Assembly: GCA_001544655.2 (NCBI GenBank)
Contig: FCOD02000031.1
Coordinates: forward strand, 1 to 64,000
Direction: 5' to 3'
Length of the DNA stretch: 64,000 nucleotides
Source: Caballeronia turbans
GTDB taxonomy: Bacteria > Pseudomonadota > Gammaproteobacteria > Burkholderiales > Burkholderiaceae
Position numbers and translations under genes: made by a program. The notes beneath the pieces were generated by a model. The model was not told where the DNA came from, made no database searches, and was given only the letters and a program-made list of their open reading frames with translations. This document shows positions 27,152 to 34,414 of this stretch, piece by piece (positions within the stretch are counted from its first letter, which is position 1; each line of letters opens with the position of its first letter).

Positions 27152-27844
27152 TTGCAAAAAAGAATTCGACGGCTCGTCTGCGCATCGCTCGTCGCAGCGT
27201 TGGCCGCGTGTGGAACGGGGCCGGTCGCGCCGGGCTTTTATCGCGTGGAGCGTGGCGACACCGTGTCGAAGATCGCGCGCGAGAATCGCACCACGGTCTC
27301 GAACATCAAGCGCTGGAACGGCCTCACGAATCCCGACGCCATCGAGGTCGGACAAGTGCTGCGCATCGCGCCGCCGGCGGGCAGCGCGGCTGCGGCGGGC
27401 TCATCGAGTGCGGGAGCGGGCGGCAGCGCGAAGAGCGATGCCGGCGCGCAGGCTTCGTCGCAGAACAAGGCGGGACCGGGCGTAACGCTCGTCTGGCCGG
27501 CGCAGGGCAGCATCATCCGCGGCTTCGACGGCAAGAACTCGAAGGGCATCGATATTGCCAACGTGGCGGGCACGCCCGTCGTGGCTGCCGCCACCGGCAG
27601 TGTCGTCTACGCGGGCAACGGCCTGCGCGGCTACGGCAACATGCTGATCGTCAAGCACGACGATGATTATCTGACTGCCTACGCCCACAATCGGGCGCTG
27701 CTGGTAAAGGAAGGCCAGACCGTGCAACAGGGCCAGCAAATTGCCGAAATGGGCGATACCGACAGCGACCGCACGATGCTGCATTTCGAAGTGCGCTACA
27801 TGGGCCGCTCGACGGACCCGGCGCGCTATCTACCGCCGCGTTAA
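27152..27844 (+). CDS. NlpD-like LysM/LytM-domain lipoprotein
   Basis: A 230-residue envelope protein starting at TTG (27152) with GAGGT upstream. Lipoprotein signal with lipobox LAAC (Cys near 20). A LysM peptidoglycan-binding domain spans about 27-72 (YRVERGDTVSKIARENRTT), then an Ala/Gly/Ser linker, then an M23/LytM domain from about 110. The LytM zinc site looks degenerate: the first His is Asn in GKNSKGIDIAN, and the HxH motif reads MLHFEV, losing its first His; only AYAH and LHF His residues remain. That is the pattern of NlpD/EnvC-type proteins, which activate cell-division amidases and do not cut peptidoglycan. Likely acts at the outer membrane during septal wall splitting. Confidence 0.87.
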   Translation: MQKRIRRLVCASLVAALAACGTGPVAPGFYRVERGDTVSKIARENRTTVSNIKRWNGLTNPDAIEVGQVLRIAPPAGSAAAAGSSSAGAGGSAKSDAGAQASSQNKAGPGVTLVWPAQGSIIRGFDGKNSKGIDIANVAGTPVVAAATGSVVYAGNGLRGYGNMLIVKHDDDYLTAYAHNRALLVKEGQTVQQGQQIAEMGDTDSDRTMLHFEVRYMGRSTDPARYLPPR

Positions 27845-27874
27845 GAAGTCCGGCGGACGTTACGAGGAAGATTG

Positions 27875-28195
27875 ATGAGATTGACGATGAGGATGAACAC
27901 GGCCGCGCTCGGCGCGGCGCTGGCCTTGACCGGCGCACTCGCCGGATGCGCGCACACGGCGACGATGACCTACCTGCCTTCGGGCGACACGGGCTTCGCG
28001 ATCAACTGCAGCGGCAGCGATGCGAGCACGACCTGGGCAGCCTGCTACAAGCAGGCGGGCGAAATGTGCGGGGCGTACGGTTACGACGTGGTGTCGAAGG
28101 ACGCCGACACCGGCGCGACCGCGGGTGGTTCCGTCGGCGGAATTTTCGGGGCGAACATCAAGAATCGCTCGATGGTGATCCGCTGCAAACAGTGA
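27875..28195 (+). CDS. Hypothetical small lipoprotein
   Basis: A 106-residue protein with a lipoprotein signal (ALGAALALTGALAGC, lipid Cys about 25). The mature domain has three more Cys (in AINCSG, WAACYKQ, EMCGAYGYD), one at the C-terminus (IRCKQ), and a short Gly-rich stretch (ATAGGSVGGIFG). The four mature Cys could make two disulphides. I do not recognise the family. ATG 27875 is preceded by GAGGAAG. It follows the NlpD-like gene by 30 bases on the same strand, so cotranscription is likely and an envelope role is plausible. Confidence 0.7.
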   Translation: MRLTMRMNTAALGAALALTGALAGCAHTATMTYLPSGDTGFAINCSGSDASTTWAACYKQAGEMCGAYGYDVVSKDADTGATAGGSVGGIFGANIKNRSMVIRCKQ

Positions 28196-28226
28196 TGCCT
28201 CGGCGAGCAGTGCGACGCGCCGGCCG

Positions 28227-28370
28227 TCACGCGTCAGCCGCGTCGTCCTTCGGCTTCTTCGCGCCCGGCGTGCGCCAATGTCCCGACAGCGGATCGATAT
28301 GCGCCGCAAACGCAACGAGCGATCCGACCGCGAGCGGTGCGACGGCAGCGAAAACCCAGAGCAGATCCAT
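28227..28370 (-). CDS. Small single-pass membrane protein
   Basis: A 47-residue ORF: a hydrophobic segment (LLWVFAAVAPLAVGSLVAFAAHI, seen in the sequence as residues 2-25) followed by a charged tail rich in Lys, Asp and Pro. ATG 28370 is chosen because the frame upstream of it is not protein-like; no strong Shine-Dalgarno sequence is present. It is convergent with the hypothetical lipoprotein gene, 31 bases away. Function unknown and coding status moderate only. Confidence 0.5.
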   Translation of the reverse strand: MDLLWVFAAVAPLAVGSLVAFAAHIDPLSGHWRTPGAKKPKDDAADA

Positions 28371-28600
28371 GACAGATACACTTTGAAACACGTTCGCCCG
28401 ATGATACTCGTCCGGCAATTGTTCCGCTCGAAGGAACCTTCTGAAAACGTGTGACAGGTAGCATTTGCCGCAACCGGCGCATCCGGCGGCGTCGTGCACA
28501 CAGTCATGACACGGCGTGTGCTTTTGATACCGGCGCCAGCCCGCGCAAGATGTCCGCGCGAACAGTCAGCGCGGGTCATCAGAAGCCCCGATGTTGGCGC
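28371..28600. other. 230-bp gap without a recognised feature
   Basis: It lies upstream of the small membrane ORF and downstream of the small lipoprotein gene. No hairpin with a U-tract, RNA gene or further ORF with coding character was seen. Confidence 0.4.
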
Positions 28601-28774
28601 TTATTGAGGCTTGACCGGATCGGTGATCATCGACGGCGGGGTCATGTCCGTCGGCACGCCCTTGTAGTCGGGCGGATCTTGCGGTTCGTGCTTCTGATGA
28701 GAACTGTCGGCGCAGGCGGCGAGGCCGAACGCGACGAGTGCAATGCAGACAACGGCGGAAACGATGCGCGGCAT
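28601..28774 (-). CDS. Hypothetical small lipoprotein
   Basis: A 57-residue ORF with a short lipoprotein signal (IVSAVVCIALVAFGLAAC, lipid Cys near 21) and a 36-residue polar, Pro/Asp/Lys-rich mature tail (HEPQDPPDYKGVPTDMTPP). There is no recognisable domain. ATG 28774 is the last Met before the signal; the longer open frame upstream would run through the tRNA-Pro gene and is ignored. It sits directly downstream of tRNA-Pro on the same strand and its start is beside the tRNA terminator. The function is unknown; the lipobox is the only firm evidence. Confidence 0.6.
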   Translation of the reverse strand: MPRIVSAVVCIALVAFGLAACADSSHQKHEPQDPPDYKGVPTDMTPPSMITDPVKPQ

Positions 28775-28794
28775 GAGACTCCCGAACGAGCGTC

Positions 28795-28833
28795 GAAAAG
28801 ACAAAGGGGCTACAAGCCGTAACTTGTAACCCC
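28795..28833 (-). terminator. Terminator of tRNA-Pro
   Basis: On the minus strand GGGGTTACAAG (28833-28823) pairs with CTTGTAGCCCC (28816-28806) with one mismatch, loop TTACGG, and TTTGTCTTTT follows. It is 11 bases past the tRNA 3' end. Confidence 0.82.
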
Positions 28834-28844
28834 TTCGTGTATCG

Positions 28845-28921
28845 TGGTCGGAGCGAAAGGATTCGAACCTTCGACCCTCTGATCCCAAATCAGATGCGCT
28901 ACCAGGCTGCGCTACGCTCCG
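28845..28921 (-). tRNA. tRNA-Pro (anticodon TGG)
   Basis: Complete 77-nt cloverleaf with encoded CCA: acceptor CGGAGCG/CGCTCCG, D arm with GCGC pairs, anticodon stem CTGAT/ATCAG, loop TTTGGGA giving anticodon TGG (reads CCA/CCG and others by wobble), T arm GAAGG TTCGAAT CCTTT. A terminator follows. No mobile element is next to it. Confidence 0.95.
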
Positions 28922-29027
28922 AGAAGCCGCAGATTGTAACGTGCCCGGCGCGCGTTCGCAACGGAAAACGCGGGCACGCATCTTTCTGCTTCGTCCGAGA
29001 GCGAACCTCATCATCCGGAGACACCCC

Positions 29028-29486
29028 ATGAACCTCATACTCTGGCGTCACGCCGAAGCGGAAGATCAGGCGTCGAGCGATCTCGCGCGGCAACTCACGT
29101 CGCGCGGACGCAAGCAGGCGCAAGGCATCGCGAAATGGTTGAAGGCGCGCATCGACGATGACGCCGTCTTGCTCGCCAGTCCCGCGACGCGAACGATCCA
29201 GACGGCCGAGGCCTTCGGCGACCGCTATCGCGTTATCGACGCGCTCGCGCCGGGCAACGGCGCGCAGGCCGTGCTCGATGCGGCCGGCTGGCCGGAGGGC
29301 GTCGCGGAGACGGTCGTCGTGATCGGGCATCAGCCGACGCTCGGCCGCGTCGCCGCCCTCCTCATGACCGGCCACGAATCGGAATGGTCGATCAAGAAGG
29401 CCGGCATCTGGTGGTTCCAGGGCCGCACGCGCAGCGGCGACGGCCACGTCGTGCTGCGCGCGGTGGTCAATCCCGATCTGCTTTGA
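29028..29486 (+). CDS. sixA: Phosphohistidine phosphatase SixA
   Basis: A 152-residue histidine-phosphatase-superfamily protein of the short SixA type. The catalytic His is in LILWRHAEAED at residues 3-13 (RHA instead of the usual RHG, as in SixA), a second conserved region is LLASPATRTIQTAEAF near 46, and the second His is in VVIGHQPTLGRV near 105. SixA removes phosphate from His residues, for example on Hpt domains or the nitrogen phosphotransferase protein NPr. ATG 29028 has GGAG upstream; the frame to 28941 lacks homology. It is followed by the OlsB-like gene on the same strand after 141 bases. Confidence 0.9.
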   Translation: MNLILWRHAEAEDQASSDLARQLTSRGRKQAQGIAKWLKARIDDDAVLLASPATRTIQTAEAFGDRYRVIDALAPGNGAQAVLDAAGWPEGVAETVVVIGHQPTLGRVAALLMTGHESEWSIKKAGIWWFQGRTRSGDGHVVLRAVVNPDLL

Positions 29487-29627
29487 GCGCGGCAGCGGCG
29501 GCGCAAGCTCGCGTTCATGCGCGTGTCGTTTCATCGAAACGTCATTGCGATGCCATGCGAGCGTCACCGTGCATTACTACATTGGCGAGGACTTGAAGCC
29601 ACAGCCACGTCCTGTCGAGGAACGCCA

Positions 29628-30452
29628 ATGCAAGATTTGCCGACGCCCTTCCTGCAACTCGGAGCGTCATCGCTCTCGCTCGATTCGCGCCGCCACCTTC
29701 CGCGTCCGTCCGAAACCGTCACGGGCCGCGAGCGCCTGCAAGTGGCGTGGGCGCGTGACGAAGACGCGCTACGCGACGCGCAGCGCCTGCGCTACCGCGT
29801 GTTCTCCGAAGAAATGGGCGCGCATCTGTCCGGCCCCGCGGGCCTCGACGTCGATGCCTTCGACGCCTATTGCGATCACCTGCTCGTGCGCGATCTCGAC
29901 ACGCTGCAGGTCGTGGGCACGTATCGCGTGCTGCCGCCGCATCAGGCCGCGCGCATCGGCCGTCTGTACGCCGAAAGCGAGTTCGACGTGTCGCGCCTGA
30001 CGCATCTGCGGCCGAAGCTCGTCGAAGTGGGCCGCTCGTGCGTGCATCCGGACTATCGCAACGGCGCGGTGATCATGTCGCTGTGGGGCGGCCTCGCCGC
30101 GTACATGATGCAAAACGGCTATGAAACGATGCTCGGCTGCGCGAGCGTCGGCATGATCGACGGCGGGCATTACGCCGCGAATCTCTATACCTCGCTGCCG
30201 GCCAATGCGCTCACGGCGCCCGAATACCGCGCCTTTGCGCACACGCCGCTGCCCGTCGAGGAACTGCGCACGGGCGCGACCGTGAGCCCGCCGCCGCTCG
30301 TGAAAGGTTATCTGCGCCTGGGCGCGAAGATCTGCGGCGCACCCGCCTGGGATCCCGACTTCAACACCGCCGACTTCCTCACCCTCTTCCGTCTCTCCGA
30401 TATCAACGCGCGTTATGCGCGGCACTTCATCGGCGACATGCAGGGACGCTGA
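29628..30452 (+). CDS. OlsB-like GNAT N-acyltransferase (ornithine lipid synthesis)
   Basis: A 274-residue member of the GNAT acyl-ACP-dependent family that includes OlsB, which adds a 3-hydroxyacyl chain to ornithine as the first step of phosphate-free ornithine lipid synthesis. Landmarks: WARDEDALRDAQRLRYRVFSEE, seen near residues 40-60, with VGTYRVLPPHQA near 100 and LVEVGRSCVHPDYRNGAVI near 135. ATG 29628 has GAGG seven bases upstream. There is no olsA beside it, so the second acylation must be encoded elsewhere. In other bacteria OlsB is induced on phosphate starvation; the pst/pho block lies 5 kb away. N-acyl-amino acid synthase is the main alternative. Confidence 0.82.
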   Translation: MQDLPTPFLQLGASSLSLDSRRHLPRPSETVTGRERLQVAWARDEDALRDAQRLRYRVFSEEMGAHLSGPAGLDVDAFDAYCDHLLVRDLDTLQVVGTYRVLPPHQAARIGRLYAESEFDVSRLTHLRPKLVEVGRSCVHPDYRNGAVIMSLWGGLAAYMMQNGYETMLGCASVGMIDGGHYAANLYTSLPANALTAPEYRAFAHTPLPVEELRTGATVSPPPLVKGYLRLGAKICGAPAWDPDFNTADFLTLFRLSDINARYARHFIGDMQGR

Positions 30453-30465
30453 AGCCCCGAAACGA

Positions 30466-30495
30466 AGAGGCCCCGCTCGACGGGGCCTTCTCATT
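30466..30495. terminator. Terminator between the OlsB-like gene and ppx
   Basis: AGGCCCCG (30468-30475) and CGGGGCCT (30481-30488) form a GC-rich stem with a 5-nt loop; a pyrimidine/T-rich tail follows on the plus strand. The convergent position suggests it serves the plus-strand gene and perhaps ppx as well. Confidence 0.7.
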
Positions 30496-30507
30496 CTCAT
30501 CGCGGCA

Positions 30508-32019
30508 TCAGTCGCCCGTGTAGACCACGCGATACGGCCGGCCGATCTTCTCCCATTCCATCGCTTCCTGAACGAGGCTGTAATCGGTGAGCGGATTGTT
30601 CGTCACCCACTCGTTGGGCACATGTACTTCGAAACCGCCGCGCGCTTTCTTCACCTCGATGCCGGGCAGCCCGACATCCGTGCGGCGGCGCGACAGCAAC
30701 GCCGCGAGGCGCAGGCAGAAGAGCAACGTCCACTCGATGTCGCGCGACTGCGCGAGCTTGCCGAGCTTGCCCGCATGCCCGAGGACGAGCGTGGCGAGAC
30801 GCGCCTGATCGGTGCGCGAGAAGCCGGGCATGTCGGCGTTGCTCGCGATATACGCCGAATGCTTGTGATAGGCGCTATGCGCGATCGACAAGCCGATCTC
30901 GTGCAGCGCCGCCGCCCACGCGAGGAACATGCGATTTTCCTCGCGCACGTCCTCGTCGGGTTCGTCGAGCTGATCGTAGAAGCTGATCGCCAGTTCGCCG
31001 ATGCGCTCGGCCTGCGCGGCATCGACGCCATAACGGCGCTTGAAGCCTTCGACCGTCACCGTGCGCATATCCTGATGCTGTGAGCGCCCGAGCAGGTCGT
31101 ACAGCACGCCGAGACGCAGCGCGGCGTCGGTCGTGTCGGCGTATTCGATGCCCAGCTCCTCGAACACGCCGAGCATGATCGACAAGCCGCCCGCCAGCAC
31201 CGGCACGCGATCGGCTTTCAGCGCGACGAGCTTTAGCCGGTTCACGTTCTCGGCCTTGATGAGCGCGCGCTTCAGTTTCTCCAGGCCGCCGCGCGAGATG
31301 CCGTGCGTGATGCCTTCGTCATTGAAACCGTTCGCCTCGATCAATTCCGCGAGCGCGCGCGCCGTACCCGACGAGCCGATCGCCTGATCCCAGCCGGTGC
31401 CCTTGTATTCGCTCGAAATAATCTGGATTTCGCGTTTGGCGGCGAGTTCCGCCTGACGCATCGTGTATTCGTCGACGTTGCCCGCCGGAAAAAACTGGCG
31501 GCTATGGCTCACGCAGCCGATATAGAGGCTTTCCATGTGAATCGGCGTGTAATGCGAGCCGATGATGAACTCCGTCGAGCCGCCGCCGATATCGACCACG
31601 AGCCGCTTGCCCGCGCTCGCGGGCACCGAGTGCGCCGCGCCCGCGTAGATGAGGCGCGCTTCCTCGCGCCCCGCGATCACTTCGATCGGAAAACCGAGCG
31701 CGGCTTCCGCCTCGACGAGAAAATCGTGCGCGTTCTTCGCGACCCGCAGTGTGTTAGTGGCGACGGCCCGCACGTGATCGGGATGGAAATCGCGCAGGCG
31801 TTCGCCGAAACGCTTCAGGGCCTCCCAGCCGCGCACCTGCGACGCGCGATCGAGCAGCTTGTCCTTGGACAGGCCGCCGCCGAGCCGCACGGGTTCGCGC
31901 AGCGCGTCGACCTGATAGATCTGGCTGCCCGCGGGCGTTTCCTCGACCCGTCCCACGATCAACCGGAAGCTGTTCGATCCGAGGTCGACGGCGGCAAGTA
32001 GATGGGGATGTGTGACCAT
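30508..32019 (-). CDS. ppx: Exopolyphosphatase
   Basis: A 503-residue enzyme of the Ppx/GppA family (actin-like ATPase fold plus an HD-like C-terminal half) that releases phosphate from polyphosphate chains. N-terminal phosphate loop LAAVDLGSNSFRLIVG at 8-23; second motif VVDIGGGSTEFIIG near 142; GSSGTARALAEL near 216; the C-terminal HD-type domain contains LAWAAALHEIGLSIAHSAYH near 365. The length is that of the long Ppx form. It is divergent from ppk, so the pair balances polyphosphate synthesis and use. Short Pho-box-like sequences in the 251-bp gap suggest shared phosphate control, but they are imperfect. Confidence 0.94.
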   Translation of the reverse strand: MVTHPHLLAAVDLGSNSFRLIVGRVEETPAGSQIYQVDALREPVRLGGGLSKDKLLDRASQVRGWEALKRFGERLRDFHPDHVRAVATNTLRVAKNAHDFLVEAEAALGFPIEVIAGREEARLIYAGAAHSVPASAGKRLVVDIGGGSTEFIIGSHYTPIHMESLYIGCVSHSRQFFPAGNVDEYTMRQAELAAKREIQIISSEYKGTGWDQAIGSSGTARALAELIEANGFNDEGITHGISRGGLEKLKRALIKAENVNRLKLVALKADRVPVLAGGLSIMLGVFEELGIEYADTTDAALRLGVLYDLLGRSQHQDMRTVTVEGFKRRYGVDAAQAERIGELAISFYDQLDEPDEDVREENRMFLAWAAALHEIGLSIAHSAYHKHSAYIASNADMPGFSRTDQARLATLVLGHAGKLGKLAQSRDIEWTLLFCLRLAALLSRRRTDVGLPGIEVKKARGGFEVHVPNEWVTNNPLTDYSLVQEAMEWEKIGRPYRVVYTGD

Positions 32020-32163
32020 CGGATATCCAGAGTCGTGAAGTGGGGAAAGGCACTGTCACAGCGGCGCTGTTGCAGCGCACGAATTCTATTCTATGCCGAC
32101 GCGGCCCACGGCCCTCGCCGCTCGTTCGGAACCGCGCGTTTGCGCTAGCGACGCTATTCGCAA

Positions 32164-32207
32164 TGTGAGTAGAATTTGTGACAATCGTTCTGTCATAAAA
32201 AACACAT
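32164..32207. promoter_or_regulatory. Pho-box-like half-sites between ppx and ppk
   Basis: CTGTCATAAAA at 32190-32200 matches the first half of the PhoB consensus perfectly, pointing to ppk, but the second repeat (AACACAT) is poor. On the minus strand TTGTCACAAAT (32183-32173) matches 9 of 11 first-half positions, pointing to ppx. This is suggestive of Pho control only. Confidence 0.4.
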
Positions 32208-32270
32208 GATACTGTGAGAGCATCCGAGAGTTCCCTTGCCCATCTGATCGAGACACCTTCCCTCCCTCCG

Positions 32271-34334
32271 ATGTCCATACGCTATCCGCTATTCAACCGC
32301 GAACTGGGCATATTAGGTTTCAACGAGCGCGTCCTCGCGCAAGCCGCCGACACGACCGTTCCCCTGTTGGAACGCCTGCGCTTCATCTGCATCACCAGCA
32401 GTAACCTCGACGAATTCTTCGAAGTCCGCATGGCGGGTCTGCAGGAGCAGATGCGCGACAACCCCGGCTCGCTGTCGCCGGACGGCATGTCGCTGCAGCA
32501 CGTCTACGACCTCGTCTCGGAGCGCGCGCAGCGTCTCGTGCGCCAGCAATACTCGATGCTGCACGACATCGTGCTGCCCGCACTCGAAATGGAAGGCATC
32601 TATTTCCACGGCGCGGAAGACTGGACCGAGCAGCAGACCGCATGGGCGCGCGAATACTTTCACAGCGAATTGCTGCCGGTGCTCACACCGATCGGGCTCG
32701 ATCCCGCGCACCCGTTCCCGCGCGTGCTGAACAAGAGCCTGAACTTCGTCGTCGAGCTGGAGGGCACCGACGCCTTCGGCCGGCAGGCGATGATGGGCAT
32801 CGTCCAGGCGCCGCGCGCGTTGCCGCGCCTCGTGCGCATGCCCGAAGCGCTGTCGGGGTATCCGCATGGTTTCGTGCTGCTGAGTTCGTTCATGCAGCAC
32901 TTCGTGAACGACCTGTTCCCGCATCTCGTCGTGCGCAGCTGCAATCAGTTTCGCATTACGCGCAACAGCGAGCTCTTCGTCGACGAGGACGAAATCACCA
33001 ATCTGCGCGTCGCGCTGCAGGGCGAATTGCCAGCGCGGCATCTGGGCAACGCGGTGCGTCTCGAAGTGTCGGCGGAAACGCCCCCGCATCTCGTGCGGCG
33101 CCTCCTCGACGAAGGTCAGTTGAGCGAACGCGATCTGTATCGCGTGAACGGGCCGGTCAATCTCGTGCGCCTCATGCAGTTGCCCGAGATGGTCGACCGG
33201 CCGGACCTCAAGTTCGTGCCGCATATCCCTTCCGTGCCGAAGGCGATCGCGAACACGTCGAATCTTTTCGATGCGGTCGATCAGGGCGATATCCTGCTGC
33301 ATCATCCGTACGAGAGCTTTCAGCCGGTGCTGGAGTTGCTGCTTCAGGCGGCGAAGGACCCGCAGGTCGTCGCAATCAAGCAGACCATCTATCGCACGGG
33401 CACCGATTCGCCGCTGATGGACGCGCTCATGCAGGCCGCGCGCAATGGCAAGGAAGTGACCGTCGTCGTCGAGCTGCTCGCGCGTTTCGACGAGGAGACG
33501 AACATCAATTGGGCGTCACAGCTCGAAGCCGTGGGCGCGCATGTCGTGTATGGCGTGGTCGGCCACAAGTGCCACGCGAAGATGATGCTGATCGTGCGGC
33601 GTGTGTCGCAAGGCGGCAAGCTCGTGCTGAAGCGTTACGCGCATCTGGGCACGGGCAACTATCATCCGCGCACGGCGCGTCTCTATACCGACTTCGGCCT
33701 GATGACTTCCGATCAGGAGATGTGCGAGGACGTGCATCACGTGTTTCAGCAACTGACGGGCATCGGCGGCGAGATTGCGCTCAATCAGCTATGGCAATCG
33801 CCGTTCACGCTGCATGCGAAGCTCATCGAAGCGATTCGCGCCGAGGCCGAGCATGCGCGCGCGGGGCGGCGTGCGCGCATCGTCGCGAAGATGAATGCGT
33901 TGCTCGAGCCTACCGTCATTGCCGCGCTTTACGAGGCGTCGCATGCGGGCGTAAAGATCGATCTGATCGTGCGTGGTGTGTGTTCGCTCAAGCCGGGTGT
34001 GGAGGATCTGTCGGAGAACATCACGGTCCGGTCGATCGTCGGGCGCTTTCTCGAACACCATCGCATCTTCTATTTCTATGCGAACGGCAAGGAAGATGTG
34101 TTTCTTTCGAGCGCCGACTGGATGGATCGCAACTTCTTCAGACGCGTGGAAGTGGCGTTTCCGATACGCGATCGGAGGCTGAAGCGGCGCGTAATTGCCG
34201 AAGGGTTGTCGGTGTGTCTCGGTGACAATCAATCGGCGTGGGTGATGCAAAGCGATGGGCACTATCGCAAGCGTCGGCCTGGCAAGGCTATTCGCAACGC
34301 CCAGTTGGGGTTGCTTGCGAAGTTTTGCGCCTGA
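32271..34334 (+). CDS. ppk: Polyphosphate kinase 1
   Basis: A 687-residue PPK1 enzyme that polymerises the terminal phosphate of ATP into polyphosphate. N-terminal domain with IRYPLFNRELGILGFNERVLAQA, SSNLDEFFEVRMAGL near 45; the catalytic phospholipase D-like halves contain HHPYESFQPVLELL near 345, the autophosphorylated His in HLGTGNYHPRTARLYTDFG near 465 and the second His motif near 600 (GRFLEHHRIFYF). ATG 32271 is chosen because homology starts there; 19 upstream codons in frame are not family-like. It is convergent with phoR, separated by a REP-like palindrome that may act as a transcription barrier. Confidence 0.96.
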   Translation: MSIRYPLFNRELGILGFNERVLAQAADTTVPLLERLRFICITSSNLDEFFEVRMAGLQEQMRDNPGSLSPDGMSLQHVYDLVSERAQRLVRQQYSMLHDIVLPALEMEGIYFHGAEDWTEQQTAWAREYFHSELLPVLTPIGLDPAHPFPRVLNKSLNFVVELEGTDAFGRQAMMGIVQAPRALPRLVRMPEALSGYPHGFVLLSSFMQHFVNDLFPHLVVRSCNQFRITRNSELFVDEDEITNLRVALQGELPARHLGNAVRLEVSAETPPHLVRRLLDEGQLSERDLYRVNGPVNLVRLMQLPEMVDRPDLKFVPHIPSVPKAIANTSNLFDAVDQGDILLHHPYESFQPVLELLLQAAKDPQVVAIKQTIYRTGTDSPLMDALMQAARNGKEVTVVVELLARFDEETNINWASQLEAVGAHVVYGVVGHKCHAKMMLIVRRVSQGGKLVLKRYAHLGTGNYHPRTARLYTDFGLMTSDQEMCEDVHHVFQQLTGIGGEIALNQLWQSPFTLHAKLIEAIRAEAEHARAGRRARIVAKMNALLEPTVIAALYEASHAGVKIDLIVRGVCSLKPGVEDLSENITVRSIVGRFLEHHRIFYFYANGKEDVFLSSADWMDRNFFRRVEVAFPIRDRRLKRRVIAEGLSVCLGDNQSAWVMQSDGHYRKRRPGKAIRNAQLGLLAKFCA

Positions 34335-34339
34335 TTTTA

Positions 34340-34400
34340 TTTGCTTTCGCTTTCGCCGGATCCCGATGTCTTATGGGTATCCGACGAAAGCGAAAGCAAA
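34340..34400. repeat. REP-like palindrome between ppk and phoR
   Basis: The left arm 34340-34364 and the right arm 34375-34400 are reverse complements over about 25 bp except one C/T change and one inserted base; the loop is 10 bp. The left arm plus one base is identical to the 26-mer at 370-395 in the opposite orientation. The right flank ends in a run of A (AAAAAACC), which on the minus strand reads as T, so it may also terminate phoR transcripts or ppk transcripts. Confidence 0.7.
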
Positions 34401-34414
34401 AAACCAGAAGCCCC

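Noticed and set aside
29539-29556. Pho box before the OlsB-like gene
   Set aside because: Only about 10 of 18 positions match and the -10 spacing is not right; mentioned only as a comparison in the findings.
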